Source: Deltaproteobacteria bacterium RIFCSPLOWO2_12_FULL_60_19 (GTDB lineage Bacteria > Desulfobacterota > Binatia > UBA9968). From it: a stretch of 34,656 nt of DNA. This document shows, piece after piece, positions 7,669 through 15,654 of the stretch; position 1 is the stretch's first letter, and the number at the start of each line of letters is the position of its first letter. Location: contig MGSS01000002.1 of assembly GCA_001798595.1 (NCBI GenBank), positions 1 through 34,656 of the forward strand. The letters are read 5' to 3'. The notes under the pieces are model-generated. The model was not told the origin of the DNA. It searched no databases and saw only the letters and a program-made list of their open reading frames with translations. A program made the position numbers and the translations under genes.

Positions 7669-8655
7669 TCACGAACCAAACCCCTTAAAAAACCCTTCCT
7701 TCTCCAATTCATCCAGCAGCGAGTGATCGACGAATTCCTCCGGCTTGCGGTTTCTCATCTCCGGGCTGGTGGCGGCGTAAAAATCCAGCGTGTCCTTGAT
7801 GCCGGCCATGTTCACGCGCGGCGGAAAGGAAAAGCGCGGGGCGAAGTAGTCGTAGGTGTCGCGAAGGATTGCGGCGTCGTCCAGGCGCATTCTTTTGGCG
7901 AAGACCGCGAGCGTCCGCTCGCGGTCGGTCTTGATGACGTGAACGGCCTCGGCGTAAGCTTTCAGGAAGCGTTTGGCGATGTCGCGATTGTCGCGCAGGT
8001 AGCTGCGCCTCACGTAGAGAGTGGACTGAGAAAAGTTCGCCCGCATCTCCCCCATGTCGGCGAGAACCCGATAGCCGGCCTTTACGGCCATGGTCAGATG
8101 AGGCGGAGAGAGAATCGTGGCGTCGAGCGATCCTACCGTCAATGAGAGCAGGCGCGTGGGCGCATCTCCACCGATCATCACGCTCACCTCCTGCTGCTTG
8201 ATTCCCCATTCTTTGAGAGCGAGCTGGAGCGCGATGTCGTTGGAGCCGCCGAAGTTTAGGATGCCGATCTTCTTTCCGCGCAGGTCCTTGGGCGAGCCGA
8301 TATCGGGCTTGACGACGAAGGCATAGGGAAATTTGTTATACGATGCGGCGAGAATCACGGTGTCGGACCCCCGGGCGTAGGCTTGCAAAGGCGCCGTCCC
8401 CGAACCGGTGGCGAACTGCGTGCTGCCGCCGAGCAGCGCCGCCACCGAGCGCGCGCCGCCGGTGATCATCACCAGATCGGCATTGAGGCCGTGCTTCTCC
8501 AACAGTTTAAGATCTTTCGCCACCCACGACGCGCTCTGGAACCCGGACACCCCGCCGAAATCGGCAACGATCTTGTCCACGGCGTTCGCGTTAAGCTGGC
8601 CTATCTGCAGGCAAAAGAGAAAACCCACAAGTTTCAATCCAGCGGTCGAACTCAT
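7669..8655 (-). CDS. NMT1/THI5-like (NitT/TauT-type) ABC solute-binding protein
   Basis: 328 residues. The N-terminus is a plausible signal peptide (LKLVGFLFCLQIGQLNANA, cleavage after ANA near residue 25), so the protein is exported. The body follows the SsuA/THI5 periplasmic fold: an early FQSASWVAKDLKLLEKHGLNADLV segment, GGARSVAALLGGSTQFATGSG, DLRGKKIGILNFGG, and a long C-terminal helical part. Such proteins bind small organic anions or pyrimidine/sulfonate-like ligands for ABC importers. No permease or ATPase is adjacent. The ribosome binding site (GGGGGAA) is partly formed by a repeat tract at 8671-8698. The gene is downstream of the VOC gene on the same strand, 49 nt apart. Confidence 0.85.
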   Translation of the reverse strand: MSSTAGLKLVGFLFCLQIGQLNANAVDKIVADFGGVSGFQSASWVAKDLKLLEKHGLNADLVMITGGARSVAALLGGSTQFATGSGTAPLQAYARGSDTVILAASYNKFPYAFVVKPDIGSPKDLRGKKIGILNFGGSNDIALQLALKEWGIKQQEVSVMIGGDAPTRLLSLTVGSLDATILSPPHLTMAVKAGYRVLADMGEMRANFSQSTLYVRRSYLRDNRDIAKRFLKAYAEAVHVIKTDRERTLAVFAKRMRLDDAAILRDTYDYFAPRFSFPPRVNMAGIKDTLDFYAATSPEMRNRKPEEFVDHSLLDELEKEGFFKGFGS

Positions 8656-8670
8656 TTTCGTTGTTCCCCC

Positions 8671-8698
8671 AATTCCTAATTCCCAATCCCTAACCCCA
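8671..8698. repeat. Heptad repeat tract, single arm
   Basis: Four consecutive 7-nt units of the form AATTCCN (AATTCCT, AATTCCC, AATCCCT, AACCCCA) in the short gap between the VOC stop and the binding-protein start. No inverted second arm is visible, unlike the other tracts. Confidence 0.6.
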
Positions 8699-8704
8699 TC
8701 CTCA

Positions 8705-9397
8705 TCATGTCTTCCATCCCTTGACGGAGATATCTATGCCGTTTCCTTCCGGGTCATGCAGACGAAACTCCGCGAACGGAATCCGGTCCGGCCGCTTCGC
8801 TCCTCTTGGCACGCCGGCCTTCTCCGCGCGGTCCCTGGTTTCTTCGATGCTGTGGATGTGAAAACCGAAATGGTTGAAGCCGTTCTTCTCCTCGCCCACG
8901 CGCTGATACAGCAAGGCGACGTTGAAGTAGCCGTCCGAAACGAAGATCGAGGAGCGATCCGAGTAGGCGACTTCCTTCATCTTGAAAACGTTGGTGTAAA
9001 AGTCGGAAAGCCGCTTCGGGTCGGATGTATAGAGCGCGATGTGCCGGATGGGGAACGGAGTTTTTTCCGGCGCCACGCCGAAGCTGTTGGCTGAGAGATC
9101 GATGCGGTTGCCATCCGGGTCTGCAACCTGCGCCTGGCTGTGCGAGGCGGAGGCGGTGCCCGCCTTTCCGGCCTTCTCTTTCACGCCGTTCAAATCTTCC
9201 ACCTGAAAGCCGGTCGCATAAAGACCCCGCGCGCCTTCCGCCGGTTGTTTCAGGAAAGCCAGGGTAAAAGTCCCGTCCGACAGACGAACCAGCGAAGGCT
9301 CTTCCGAAACCGTCTTCAGATCGAATACCTGCCGATAAAAGTCGGCCAAGCGGCCCGGCTCCTTCGCGGCGATGGTTAGGCATCGTAAGTGTGGCAT
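8705..9397 (-). CDS. Two-domain VOC (glyoxalase/extradiol dioxygenase-like) protein
   Basis: 230 residues with two vicinal-oxygen-chelate modules, at about residues 1-105 and 115-228. Each module has the opening strand plus helix (LRCLTIAAKEPGRLADFYRQ; IRHIALYTSDPKRLSDFYTN) and the closing DPxGNxIDxS strand (VADPDGNRIDLS; LHDPEGNGIDIS). In typical metal VOC enzymes the first strand carries His and the last Glu. Here module 1 has Cys at the His position and both modules end with Asp instead of Glu, so the metal site, if any, is altered. A GGAGG lies 5 nt before the ATG. Substrate not assignable; VOC proteins of this size include ring-cleavage dioxygenases and lyases. Confidence 0.8.
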   Translation of the reverse strand: MPHLRCLTIAAKEPGRLADFYRQVFDLKTVSEEPSLVRLSDGTFTLAFLKQPAEGARGLYATGFQVEDLNGVKEKAGKAGTASASHSQAQVADPDGNRIDLSANSFGVAPEKTPFPIRHIALYTSDPKRLSDFYTNVFKMKEVAYSDRSSIFVSDGYFNVALLYQRVGEEKNGFNHFGFHIHSIEETRDRAEKAGVPRGAKRPDRIPFAEFRLHDPEGNGIDISVKGWKT

Positions 9398-9418
9398 AAA
9401 ACCTCCACTTCGTAATGT

Positions 9419-9495
9419 TGAATTTTAAATTTTTAGTTTTGAATTAGAATTCCCTTGTTCTTCAATTCAAAATTCACGATTAAAAATTCAAAATT
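9419..9495. repeat. Heptad-phased dyad tract, GAATTTT family
   Basis: Eleven contiguous 7-nt units in one phase. The first half has units such as TGAATTT, TAAATTT, TGAATTA; the second half is its inverted complement with units such as CAAAATT, AAAAATT, CAAAATT. The tract ends 3 nt before the stop codon of the M24 gene (minus strand) and begins about 20 nt upstream of the VOC start codon, filling most of the intergenic gap. Confidence 0.75.
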
Positions 9496-9497
9496 AT

Positions 9498-10751
9498 TTA
9501 TCTTGGCGCGACTAGAATCTCGTCTCTCGGGAACCGGTCCATGATCTCCGCGCCGTTTTTCGTCACAACCACCATATTTTCGAGTCGGACGCCGCCGACG
9601 CGCCGCTCGCCCTCGCGCCCCTCGACGGCAATCGTCATCCCCTGCTCGAACACCTGCGGGTACTTGAACGACCACTGCCGGTTGATGATCGGCATGTCGT
9701 AGCCGCTGCTGCCACCGCCCCCCAACCCCAACCCATGGCCGATCTCGCTCGCCAGCACCTCGACCTCTTCCTTATACCCCCAACTCGACGCCGGTGGAAA
9801 GTGCTTCGCCGCGTCCGCCGTGGTCCTGCCGGGCTTGATTTCCTCGATGATCGCGCTGATCCGGTCGACGACCCGCTTGTACCAGTCTTTTTCTTTTGCG
9901 GTCGGCTCTCTTCCAACAATGAAAGTCCGATAGGTGCAGGTCCCGTAGCCCATGTACGTAAGGCCGCACAGCGAGCCATAGACCAGATCGCCGACTTCGA
10001 TGATCCGGCTGGATTGATGAAACGCGCGATCGAAGGTGTTGGGCCCGGTGCGCCAGCCGCCGGGAATCGCGTTTTCCGCGCCGTACTCGCACCCTGCCGT
10101 GGAAGCGACGGTCGCCAAGTCGGTATCCTTGATGCCCGGCTTTAAATTTTCCCACACCCGGTACCAGACGCCGCTCACGATCGCCGCGGCGGTCTTCAAG
10201 CAATTGATCTCATCCTCGTTCTTGATCGATCGGGCTTCGAGCATCGTGGCCCGGGTATCGACGATGTTTTTGATGCCCGCAGCGTTCAGCGCCTCGCGAC
10301 CCATCCCGTCGAACCCGCCCAGCCCCAGCTTTTCTCCGAGCAAGCCGCGCTTCTCCAACTCGCTCTTGATGTCGGCGGCGAACTGTTTCGCCTCGTCCTG
10401 CGAAGCCTCCAGGCCGCAGGCGCCGGTGAGCCAGCAGCGCGCCGGACGCCACTCTTTAATCCAGGGCGCCTGATCGGGCATCATGTGGTAGTAGCCGTCA
10501 TGCTCGTACATCACCGGATCGTGCTCGGCGAAAAACAGCACGAAGCGGCACATCGGATAAGCGAAGCCTCGCAGCCCGGTGAGATAGCGAACGTTGACGC
10601 CGCTCGCTTCGAGCAGAACGGGGATGCCGTTCTTTTTCATGATGTTTCTGGCGCGCTCGGCGCGATACTGCCGCATGCGCTCCACGTTCAATCGCTGCTG
10701 CCAGTCCGCCGTGGCGGGACCGAAGGTGAGTTGCGACGCGAAATTAACCAT
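9498..10751 (-). CDS. M24 family (aminopeptidase P/creatinase-like) protein with altered metal site
   Basis: 417 residues: an N-terminal creatinase-like domain (about 20-165) and a C-terminal pita-bread domain (about 175-410). GGGAGG lies 8-14 nt upstream of the ATG. In metallo-aminopeptidases the C-terminal domain binds two metals with Asp, Asp, His, Glu, Glu. Here the Asp positions in GDLVYGSLCGLTYMGYGTCTYRTF-type context are Ser (S240) and Cys (C252), whereas H339 (EIGHGLG), E377 (AVEGRE) and E391 (RLENMV) remain. Loss of metal ligands is known in creatinase, a metal-free C-N hydrolase of the same fold, so a creatinase-type hydrolase is as likely as a peptidase. It is first in a minus-strand run with the VOC and binding-protein genes. 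Confidence 0.85.
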   Translation of the reverse strand: MVNFASQLTFGPATADWQQRLNVERMRQYRAERARNIMKKNGIPVLLEASGVNVRYLTGLRGFAYPMCRFVLFFAEHDPVMYEHDGYYHMMPDQAPWIKEWRPARCWLTGACGLEASQDEAKQFAADIKSELEKRGLLGEKLGLGGFDGMGREALNAAGIKNIVDTRATMLEARSIKNEDEINCLKTAAAIVSGVWYRVWENLKPGIKDTDLATVASTAGCEYGAENAIPGGWRTGPNTFDRAFHQSSRIIEVGDLVYGSLCGLTYMGYGTCTYRTFIVGREPTAKEKDWYKRVVDRISAIIEEIKPGRTTADAAKHFPPASSWGYKEEVEVLASEIGHGLGLGGGGSSGYDMPIINRQWSFKYPQVFEQGMTIAVEGREGERRVGGVRLENMVVVTKNGAEIMDRFPRDEILVAPR

Positions 10752-10819
10752 TTCCTTGACCTCCCTTATCTCTTTGCCGCGACTCTAGCGTAAATCCTCC
10801 CTCCCTCGCAATAGCTCCC

Positions 10820-10889
10820 CGATTTTCGATTTTAGATTTTGGATTTTCGATTTAAATCGGCGTTCAATCCAAAATCGGCAATCCAAAAT
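10820..10889. repeat. Heptad-phased dyad tract, GATTTT family
   Basis: Ten contiguous 7-nt units in one phase: CGATTTT (twice), AGATTTT, GGATTTT, CGATTTA, then the inverted half with CCAAAAT, CGGCAAT and CCAAAAT. It lies between two divergent genes, 69 nt from the M24 start and 9 nt before the predicted -35 box of the citryl-CoA-lyase-like operon. Confidence 0.8.
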
Positions 10890-10897
10890 AGTATGTC

Positions 10898-10926
10898 TTG
10901 ACAGTCGCCCCTCGTATTTCATATGT
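10898..10926 (+). promoter_or_regulatory. Predicted promoter of the citryl-CoA-lyase-like operon
   Basis: TTGACA (10898-10903, perfect), 17-bp spacer, ATATGT (10921-10926), or TATGTC with an 18-bp spacer. The AAGGAGGAG ribosome binding site and ATG at 10955 follow about 25 nt later. Confidence 0.45.
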
Positions 10927-10954
10927 CTGCCTTGGGGCAAGAAGGAGGAGTGAC

Positions 10955-11743
10955 ATGAGCCAGCAGGCGAAAATCGTTACCGGCCTGGGCAAAGCCGAAC
11001 TCCATCGAATTTTGGTTCGGGGCTACGACCTGACCGAGGAGCTTGTCGGCAAGATAACCTTCAGCCAGATGACTTTCCTGATGCTCATGGGCCGCATGCC
11101 GACGGCGGGACAGACCCGCATGATCGACGCCCTGCTCACCATTCTGGTCGAGCATGGGATGGTTTCGAGCATTGTCGCGGCCCGCCTGACTTACCACACC
11201 GCTCCCGAAGCGATTCAGGCCGCCGTGGCGACCGCCATTCTGGGCGCCGGCAGCGTTCATCTCGGCTCCTCCGAGTGGTGCGCGCGGATGCTCCAGGAAG
11301 CCCTCCCGCCGCACACCAACGACGCCGATCTCGACACCCTCGCGGCATCCGTGGTAAAGCGCTATGAAGAGAGAAAGCAGAGAGTCCCCGGTATCGGCCA
11401 TCGGACTCACGCAGAGGGCGACCCGCGCGCGGACCGCCTGTTTGAGATCGCTCGCGAGACTCAAGTCTACGGCCGCTACTGCGATCTTTTGCGGCGCATC
11501 GCCCGCGCGGCGGAGTCGCGGCGCGGACGCCGCCTGCCGGTGAACGTCACCGGCGCGATCGCCGCGATCGCTTCCGACCTGGGACTCCCGTGGCCCATGT
11601 CCAAGGCATTCGCGATCATCGGCAGGACTCTGGGCGCCATGGCTCACATCGGCGAGGAGATCCGCAATCCGATGGCCGGAAACATCGACGCCGCGATCAA
11701 GTCGGCTTTAGTCTACGAGGCGGGTGACAAGGAGAGAACATGA
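10955..11743 (+). CDS. Citryl-CoA lyase-like / short citrate synthase-fold protein
   Basis: 262 residues; start at 10955 has AAGGAGGAG at ideal distance, so the in-frame codon at 10898, which overlaps the -35 box, is rejected. It is a short citrate-synthase-fold protein, the size of stand-alone citryl-CoA lyases rather than citrate synthases (about 380-430). Conserved features are GAGSVHLG (H102), GIGHRTHAEGDPRADRL (H149, R158) and SDLGLPWPMSKAFAIIGRTLGAMAH. The third catalytic residue of citrate synthase, the Asp of NVDF, is Thr here (NVTG, T199). It probably cleaves or forms a citryl-CoA-like thioester, with the real substrate unknown. Its TGA overlaps the next gene by 4 nt, coupling it to a solute-binding protein. 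Confidence 0.82.
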   Translation: MSQQAKIVTGLGKAELHRILVRGYDLTEELVGKITFSQMTFLMLMGRMPTAGQTRMIDALLTILVEHGMVSSIVAARLTYHTAPEAIQAAVATAILGAGSVHLGSSEWCARMLQEALPPHTNDADLDTLAASVVKRYEERKQRVPGIGHRTHAEGDPRADRLFEIARETQVYGRYCDLLRRIARAAESRRGRRLPVNVTGAIAAIASDLGLPWPMSKAFAIIGRTLGAMAHIGEEIRNPMAGNIDAAIKSALVYEAGDKERT

Positions 11744-12741
11744 GAACGAACAAGCGGCTCCTCGGTCTCGCGCTGTGTTTAGTCGTTTTCTCGCTGCCGA
11801 TTCCGCGCGCGAATGCGCAGCTCAAGAAGCTCAACCTCTCCTACACTGCGACCAGCCCCTATCAAGCGGTCCTCATCATCGGCCAACAGGCGGGAATCTT
11901 CCGCAAGCACGGCATTGATGTATCGCTGATCTTTATGGCCGGCGGCTCGCTGGGGATTCAGGCCATGGTGGGAGGAGACGTGCCCATGACTCAGGCGGAC
12001 GGTTCGGCTTCGGTCGCCGCCGCGATCGCCGGAGTCGACGTGGTGATGATCGGGAGTTTTTTGAATACCTTCCCCTACAGCCTGGTATCCCTGCCGGAGA
12101 TAAAGACGGTCGAGCAGCTCAAGGGAGGAAAAATCGCCATCAGCCGCTTCGGCAGCGCGACCGACTTGAGCGTGAAAATGGCGCTCGCCAAAGTCGGCCT
12201 GAACGCCGAGAAGGATGTGGCTTTGCTGCAGGTCGGCGCCCAGACCGCCCGCGTCGTCGCGCTTCAGTCGAAAAGCGTCCAGGCGACGATCATCACGCCG
12301 CCGTTCACGTTGACCGCGCGCAAGCTCGGCTACAACACGTTGATCGACATGGCCCAGCTCAACATCCCCTATCAACTGACGGCCTTGGTCACTTCCAGGG
12401 CCTTTGTCAGATCACATCCGGACACCGTCATGTCCGTGATGCGAGCCGCCGTCGAGAGTATCCATTTCTATAAAACGCAAAAAGAGCCGAGCATCAAAAT
12501 CCTGAGCAAGTACCTCCAGACCGCGGATCGCGAAGCGCTGGAAGAGACCTATCGCGAAGTCAGTCTGAAAGTCGTGCCGGAAAAACCTTATCCGACGCTG
12601 CTCGGCATCCAGACGATTCTCGATGAGCTGGCGGTGAAAAATCCCAAGCTGAAGACCGCAAGGCCCGAGGACTTTGTCGACATGAGCTTCGTCAAAAAAT
12701 TGGATGATGAAAAATTATTCGACCGTCTCTACAAGCGCTAG
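11740..12741 (+). CDS. NMT1/THI5-like ABC solute-binding protein
   Basis: 333 residues. Residues 1-26 form a clear signal peptide (LLGLALCLVVFSLPIPRANA, cleavage before QLKK). The fold signature follows: SYTATSPYQAVLIIGQQAGIFRKHGIDV, GGSLGIQAMVGGDVPMTQADG, QLKGGKIAISRFGSATD. It is the same family as the gene at 7669-8655 but a distant paralogue. The ATG overlaps the TGA of the citryl-CoA-lyase-like gene (ATGA) with GGAGAG 4 nt before. Coupling with a lyase suggests that the ligand is an organic acid handled by that enzyme. No permease or ATPase accompanies it. Confidence 0.88.
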   Translation: MRTNKRLLGLALCLVVFSLPIPRANAQLKKLNLSYTATSPYQAVLIIGQQAGIFRKHGIDVSLIFMAGGSLGIQAMVGGDVPMTQADGSASVAAAIAGVDVVMIGSFLNTFPYSLVSLPEIKTVEQLKGGKIAISRFGSATDLSVKMALAKVGLNAEKDVALLQVGAQTARVVALQSKSVQATIITPPFTLTARKLGYNTLIDMAQLNIPYQLTALVTSRAFVRSHPDTVMSVMRAAVESIHFYKTQKEPSIKILSKYLQTADREALEETYREVSLKVVPEKPYPTLLGIQTILDELAVKNPKLKTARPEDFVDMSFVKKLDDEKLFDRLYKR

Positions 12742-12774
12742 CTCGCAGCGACCTGCGCGGAGGAGGGTCAACCG

Positions 12775-13815
12775 ATGAAAAAATTCGTCTTGCTTCTGAT
12801 CGCATCCCTGGGGTGCAGCCTCTCGTTCGTCTGCGGCGCTGAGGCCCAAACGGAGCCTTTTTACCAGGGTAAAACCATCAGGATCGTCGTCGGCTTCCCC
12901 ACCGGAGGCATCGTGGATGCGTGGGCACGCCTCCTCGCGATGCACATCGGCAAGCATCTTCCGGGAAAGCCCGATGTCATCGTCCAGAACATGGGCGGCG
13001 CCGGCTCCATGATCGCCGCCAACCACCTCTACAACCTCGCCAAACCCGACGGTCTGACGCTGGGAATGATCTCGACCGCGCTTTACTTCGATCAGTTGGC
13101 GGGAAAAAAAGAGGTCCAGTTCGATTGGGCCAAGTTCCAATGGATCGGTTCTCCGGTGCGCAATTACGAGATTTTCGCCGTGCGCTCGGACACGCTATTC
13201 AAGAGCGTCGAAGATATTCGCAAAGCCGCGCAGCCTCCAAAATGCGGCTCCACCGGCACGGGCACCACCAGCTACTATTTCCCGAAATTTTTGGAGGAAG
13301 CGCTTGGAATAAAGTTTCACATGGTTGCGGGCTATCCCGGCACGAGAGATATTGAAGTCGCCATGGAACGAGGCGAGGTTCACTGCTACGGCCAGACCAA
13401 GGAAATCCTGACCCGCGATCCGTCCAAAGGTTGGTTGAAGAGAGGATTCATTCGCGTGCTGGTCCAGGGGGGATCGAGCCGTGACGCGGGCATGGCGGAG
13501 GTCCCGACGATTTACGAGCTTATGGAAAAGTACAGGACGCCCGAGGAAATCAAGCGTGTCGCTCCGGTTCTGCTGTCTCCCGGCGCCAGCGGCCGTCCCA
13601 TGATCGCGCCGCCGGCTCTGCCGGCGGAACGGGTCAAGCATCTGCGCGACGCCTATCAGAAGACGCTCGGCGACCCGGATTTCCTGGACGCCGCCAAGAA
13701 ACGGGGTTGGGAGGTCGAGCGCATCACCGGCGAAGAGCTGGAGGCGATCGCCAGGAAGGCCGTCTCCCAACCTCCCGACACCGTCGAGCGATTGAAGAAG
13801 ATCATGGGGGAGTAG
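12775..13815 (+). CDS. TctC/Bug family tripartite tricarboxylate transporter solute-binding protein
   Basis: 346 residues with a signal peptide (KKFVLLLIASLGCSLSFVCGAEA, cleavage before QTEPF). FYQGKTIRIVVGFPTGGIVDAWARLLA is the typical Bug N-terminus, followed by VIVQNMGGAGSMIAANHLYNLAKPDG. In TctC proteins this region binds carboxylates through two water molecules. The family delivers di- or tricarboxylates to TctAB permeases; none are nearby, which is common in genomes with many Bug proteins. GGAGGAGGG precedes the ATG by 7 nt, and it lies 33 nt downstream of the NMT1-like gene, so it is probably the third gene of that operon. Confidence 0.9.
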   Translation: MKKFVLLLIASLGCSLSFVCGAEAQTEPFYQGKTIRIVVGFPTGGIVDAWARLLAMHIGKHLPGKPDVIVQNMGGAGSMIAANHLYNLAKPDGLTLGMISTALYFDQLAGKKEVQFDWAKFQWIGSPVRNYEIFAVRSDTLFKSVEDIRKAAQPPKCGSTGTGTTSYYFPKFLEEALGIKFHMVAGYPGTRDIEVAMERGEVHCYGQTKEILTRDPSKGWLKRGFIRVLVQGGSSRDAGMAEVPTIYELMEKYRTPEEIKRVAPVLLSPGASGRPMIAPPALPAERVKHLRDAYQKTLGDPDFLDAAKKRGWEVERITGEELEAIARKAVSQPPDTVERLKKIMGE

Positions 13816-13863
13816 TCCGGTCGGCGTAGATATTTTCTTGCGGACTCCTGAGGAGACGATGAA

Positions 13864-15018
13864 ATGGCCGCGCGCTGGGAAAATTACCTGAAGCGATGGA
13901 CGGAGGAGGGGCTGATCGAGCCTTCCGCCGCCGAGCGCATTCGCGCCTACGAGGCCGAGCAGGATAAGGCGCGCGGGCTGGGTTGGCCGGTGGTGCTGGT
14001 GATCAGCCTGGGCGGCCTGCTGCTGGGCGCGGGCGTGCTGCTGTTCGTCGCGGCGCACTGGGACACGCTTTCACCTTCTTTACGCTTCGGCCTGGTGTTG
14101 GCGCTGGTGGCGCTGTTTCACGTCTCAGGAGCGATGGCCGCCGGGCGATTTCCAGCGCTTGCCACGACGCTGCACGCCGTCGGCACGATTTGCCTGGGTG
14201 CGGGAATCTTCCTCGCGGGGCAGATTTTTAACCTGCAAGAGCACTGGCCCGGCGGCGTGATGCTCTGGGCCTTGGGGGCATGGATCGTATGGGCGCTGTT
14301 GCGCGACTGGCCGCAAGCAGCGCTCGCCGCCCTGCTCACGCCGATGTGGCTCAGCGGCGAGTGGCTGGAAGCCACGCGCGGTTGGGCCGTGAGCGAGAAA
14401 ATTCTGCTTGAAGGGCTGTTGCTGCTGAGCATCGCCTATCTATCGGCGCTCGCGCCGGCCAAGGAAACGTCGACCCGCAAGGCGCTGATGTGGATCGGCG
14501 GCCTGGCGCTGATCCCGCTTGCGGCGAGCCTGCCTTCCTTTCCATCCGGTGCCCCCTGGCAGCAGGTGGCGCTGCCGGAACACTACGGTGTGTTGGGATG
14601 GTCGGCCGCGTTCGCGCTCCCGCTCGTCGTCGCGTGCTGGCTCAGGCGCGGCAGCGCTTGGATAAACGTGATCGCGGCTCTTTGGGTCGTCGCGCTGGGC
14701 GCAACGAGTTTCTCCGCCGGAGCGCGTCAAGGGCTGTTGCACTACGCGTGGCGCGAGTTGGGACCATACGCAATGTGGGCGCTGGGCTCGCTCGGATTAA
14801 TTGCGTGGGGTTTGAAGGACGCACGCAAGGAGAGGATCAATTTAGGCGTCGCGGGATTTGCGCTGACCGTTCTCAGCTTCTACTTCTCCACCGTGATGGA
14901 TAAACTCGAGCGCTCAGCGAGCCTGATCGGCCTCGGCTTTCTGTTTTTGCTGGGCGGGTGGCTGCTTGAAAAAACGCGCCGTCGCCTCGTGGCGCGGCTT
15001 GAGAAAGGCGGAAAATGA
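13864..15018 (+). CDS. DUF2157 polytopic membrane protein
   Basis: 384 residues. A soluble N-terminal helix pair (MAARWENYLKRWTEEGLIEPSAAERIRAYEAEQ) of the DUF2157 type is followed by about ten hydrophobic segments, beginning with WPVVLVISLGGLLLGAGVLLFVAAHW. The GAGGAGA motif lies 9 nt upstream. The family has no established function. It overlaps by 4 nt (ATGA) with the following GDYXXLXY protein, and this pairing is recurrent in bacteria, so both probably act as one inner-membrane module. It is separated from the upstream binding-protein operon by 48 nt and could be co-transcribed with it. Confidence 0.88.
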   Translation: MAARWENYLKRWTEEGLIEPSAAERIRAYEAEQDKARGLGWPVVLVISLGGLLLGAGVLLFVAAHWDTLSPSLRFGLVLALVALFHVSGAMAAGRFPALATTLHAVGTICLGAGIFLAGQIFNLQEHWPGGVMLWALGAWIVWALLRDWPQAALAALLTPMWLSGEWLEATRGWAVSEKILLEGLLLLSIAYLSALAPAKETSTRKALMWIGGLALIPLAASLPSFPSGAPWQQVALPEHYGVLGWSAAFALPLVVACWLRRGSAWINVIAALWVVALGATSFSAGARQGLLHYAWRELGPYAMWALGSLGLIAWGLKDARKERINLGVAGFALTVLSFYFSTVMDKLERSASLIGLGFLFLLGGWLLEKTRRRLVARLEKGGK

Positions 15019-15542
15019 AGCCGTTGGCCAAGGGGCTGGTGATCGCCGTTGTGCACGTCGCCATAGTGGCCTCGCTCGGCGCCAAGCTGCTCTACGACCG
15101 CTCGACACAGCCCCGCGTGTGGGCGCTCGCCGCTCCTTATGATCCGAACCTTCCGATCCGCGGCCGCTACGTCCGCGTGCAACTCGTCGTCGAGCCTCGC
15201 GGGATTCAAGAGACAAAACCGGCGCCCGGCCAGCCCCTGCCGAAATCGGTCACTCTTCGCGTCGAGGCCGACCGGTTGGTCGCTGAACCGAATCCACAAG
15301 AGCGCGGCTACGATCCTTCCGCTCTGCACGTGCAGTTCATCCAGCGTCGCGGCGAAACACTCGCCGTGCTGGACCGGCCCGTAGCATTTTTCATCCCCGA
15401 ACATATCCCCGACCCTTCGATTCGTCAGCCGGACGAGGAACTCTGGGTCGAAGTCACCATTCCGAAAAAAGGCCCTCCCCGCCCGATCCGCCTTGGCGTG
15501 AAAAAAGGCGACGGGCCGATAACGCCGTTGGAGATTGAGTAA
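15015..15542 (+). CDS. GDYXXLXY domain membrane-anchored protein
   Basis: 175 residues with an N-terminal signal anchor (GLVIAVVHVAIVASLGAKLLYD). The stretch IRGRYVRVQ corresponds to the family motif GDYxxLxY in degenerate form (Arg for Asp, Val-Gln for Leu-Tyr). The remainder is beta-rich and presumably periplasmic. Its start overlaps the DUF2157 stop by 4 nt, indicating translational coupling. The assignment rests on the motif plus the known DUF2157 partner; the function of the pair is unknown. Confidence 0.75.
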   Translation: MKPLAKGLVIAVVHVAIVASLGAKLLYDRSTQPRVWALAAPYDPNLPIRGRYVRVQLVVEPRGIQETKPAPGQPLPKSVTLRVEADRLVAEPNPQERGYDPSALHVQFIQRRGETLAVLDRPVAFFIPEHIPDPSIRQPDEELWVEVTIPKKGPPRPIRLGVKKGDGPITPLEIE

Positions 15543-15594
15543 ACTCGGCCTGTCTCGTCGTGTGCTTTTGTTACCACAGTTTAGTGCTCCGCGC

Positions 15595-15623
15595 TTGACA
15601 ACCAACCGTCCCTCTCATATTTC
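15595..15623 (+). promoter_or_regulatory. Possible promoter upstream of the HyuA-type gene
   Basis: TTGACA (15595-15600, perfect), 17-bp spacer, TATTTC (15618-15623, weak). It sits 32 nt before the ATG at 15655, in the only sizeable gap before the carboxylase cluster. Confidence 0.35.
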
Positions 15624-15654
15624 TCCCTGAAGACCTTCGCGGGAAAAGAATGCA

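Noticed and set aside
7402-8145. Plus-strand open frame of 247 codons over the first binding-protein gene
   Set aside because: It overlaps the well-supported minus-strand gene at 7669-8655, and its sequence is Arg/Gly/Val-rich without recognisable motifs, as expected for a shadow frame.
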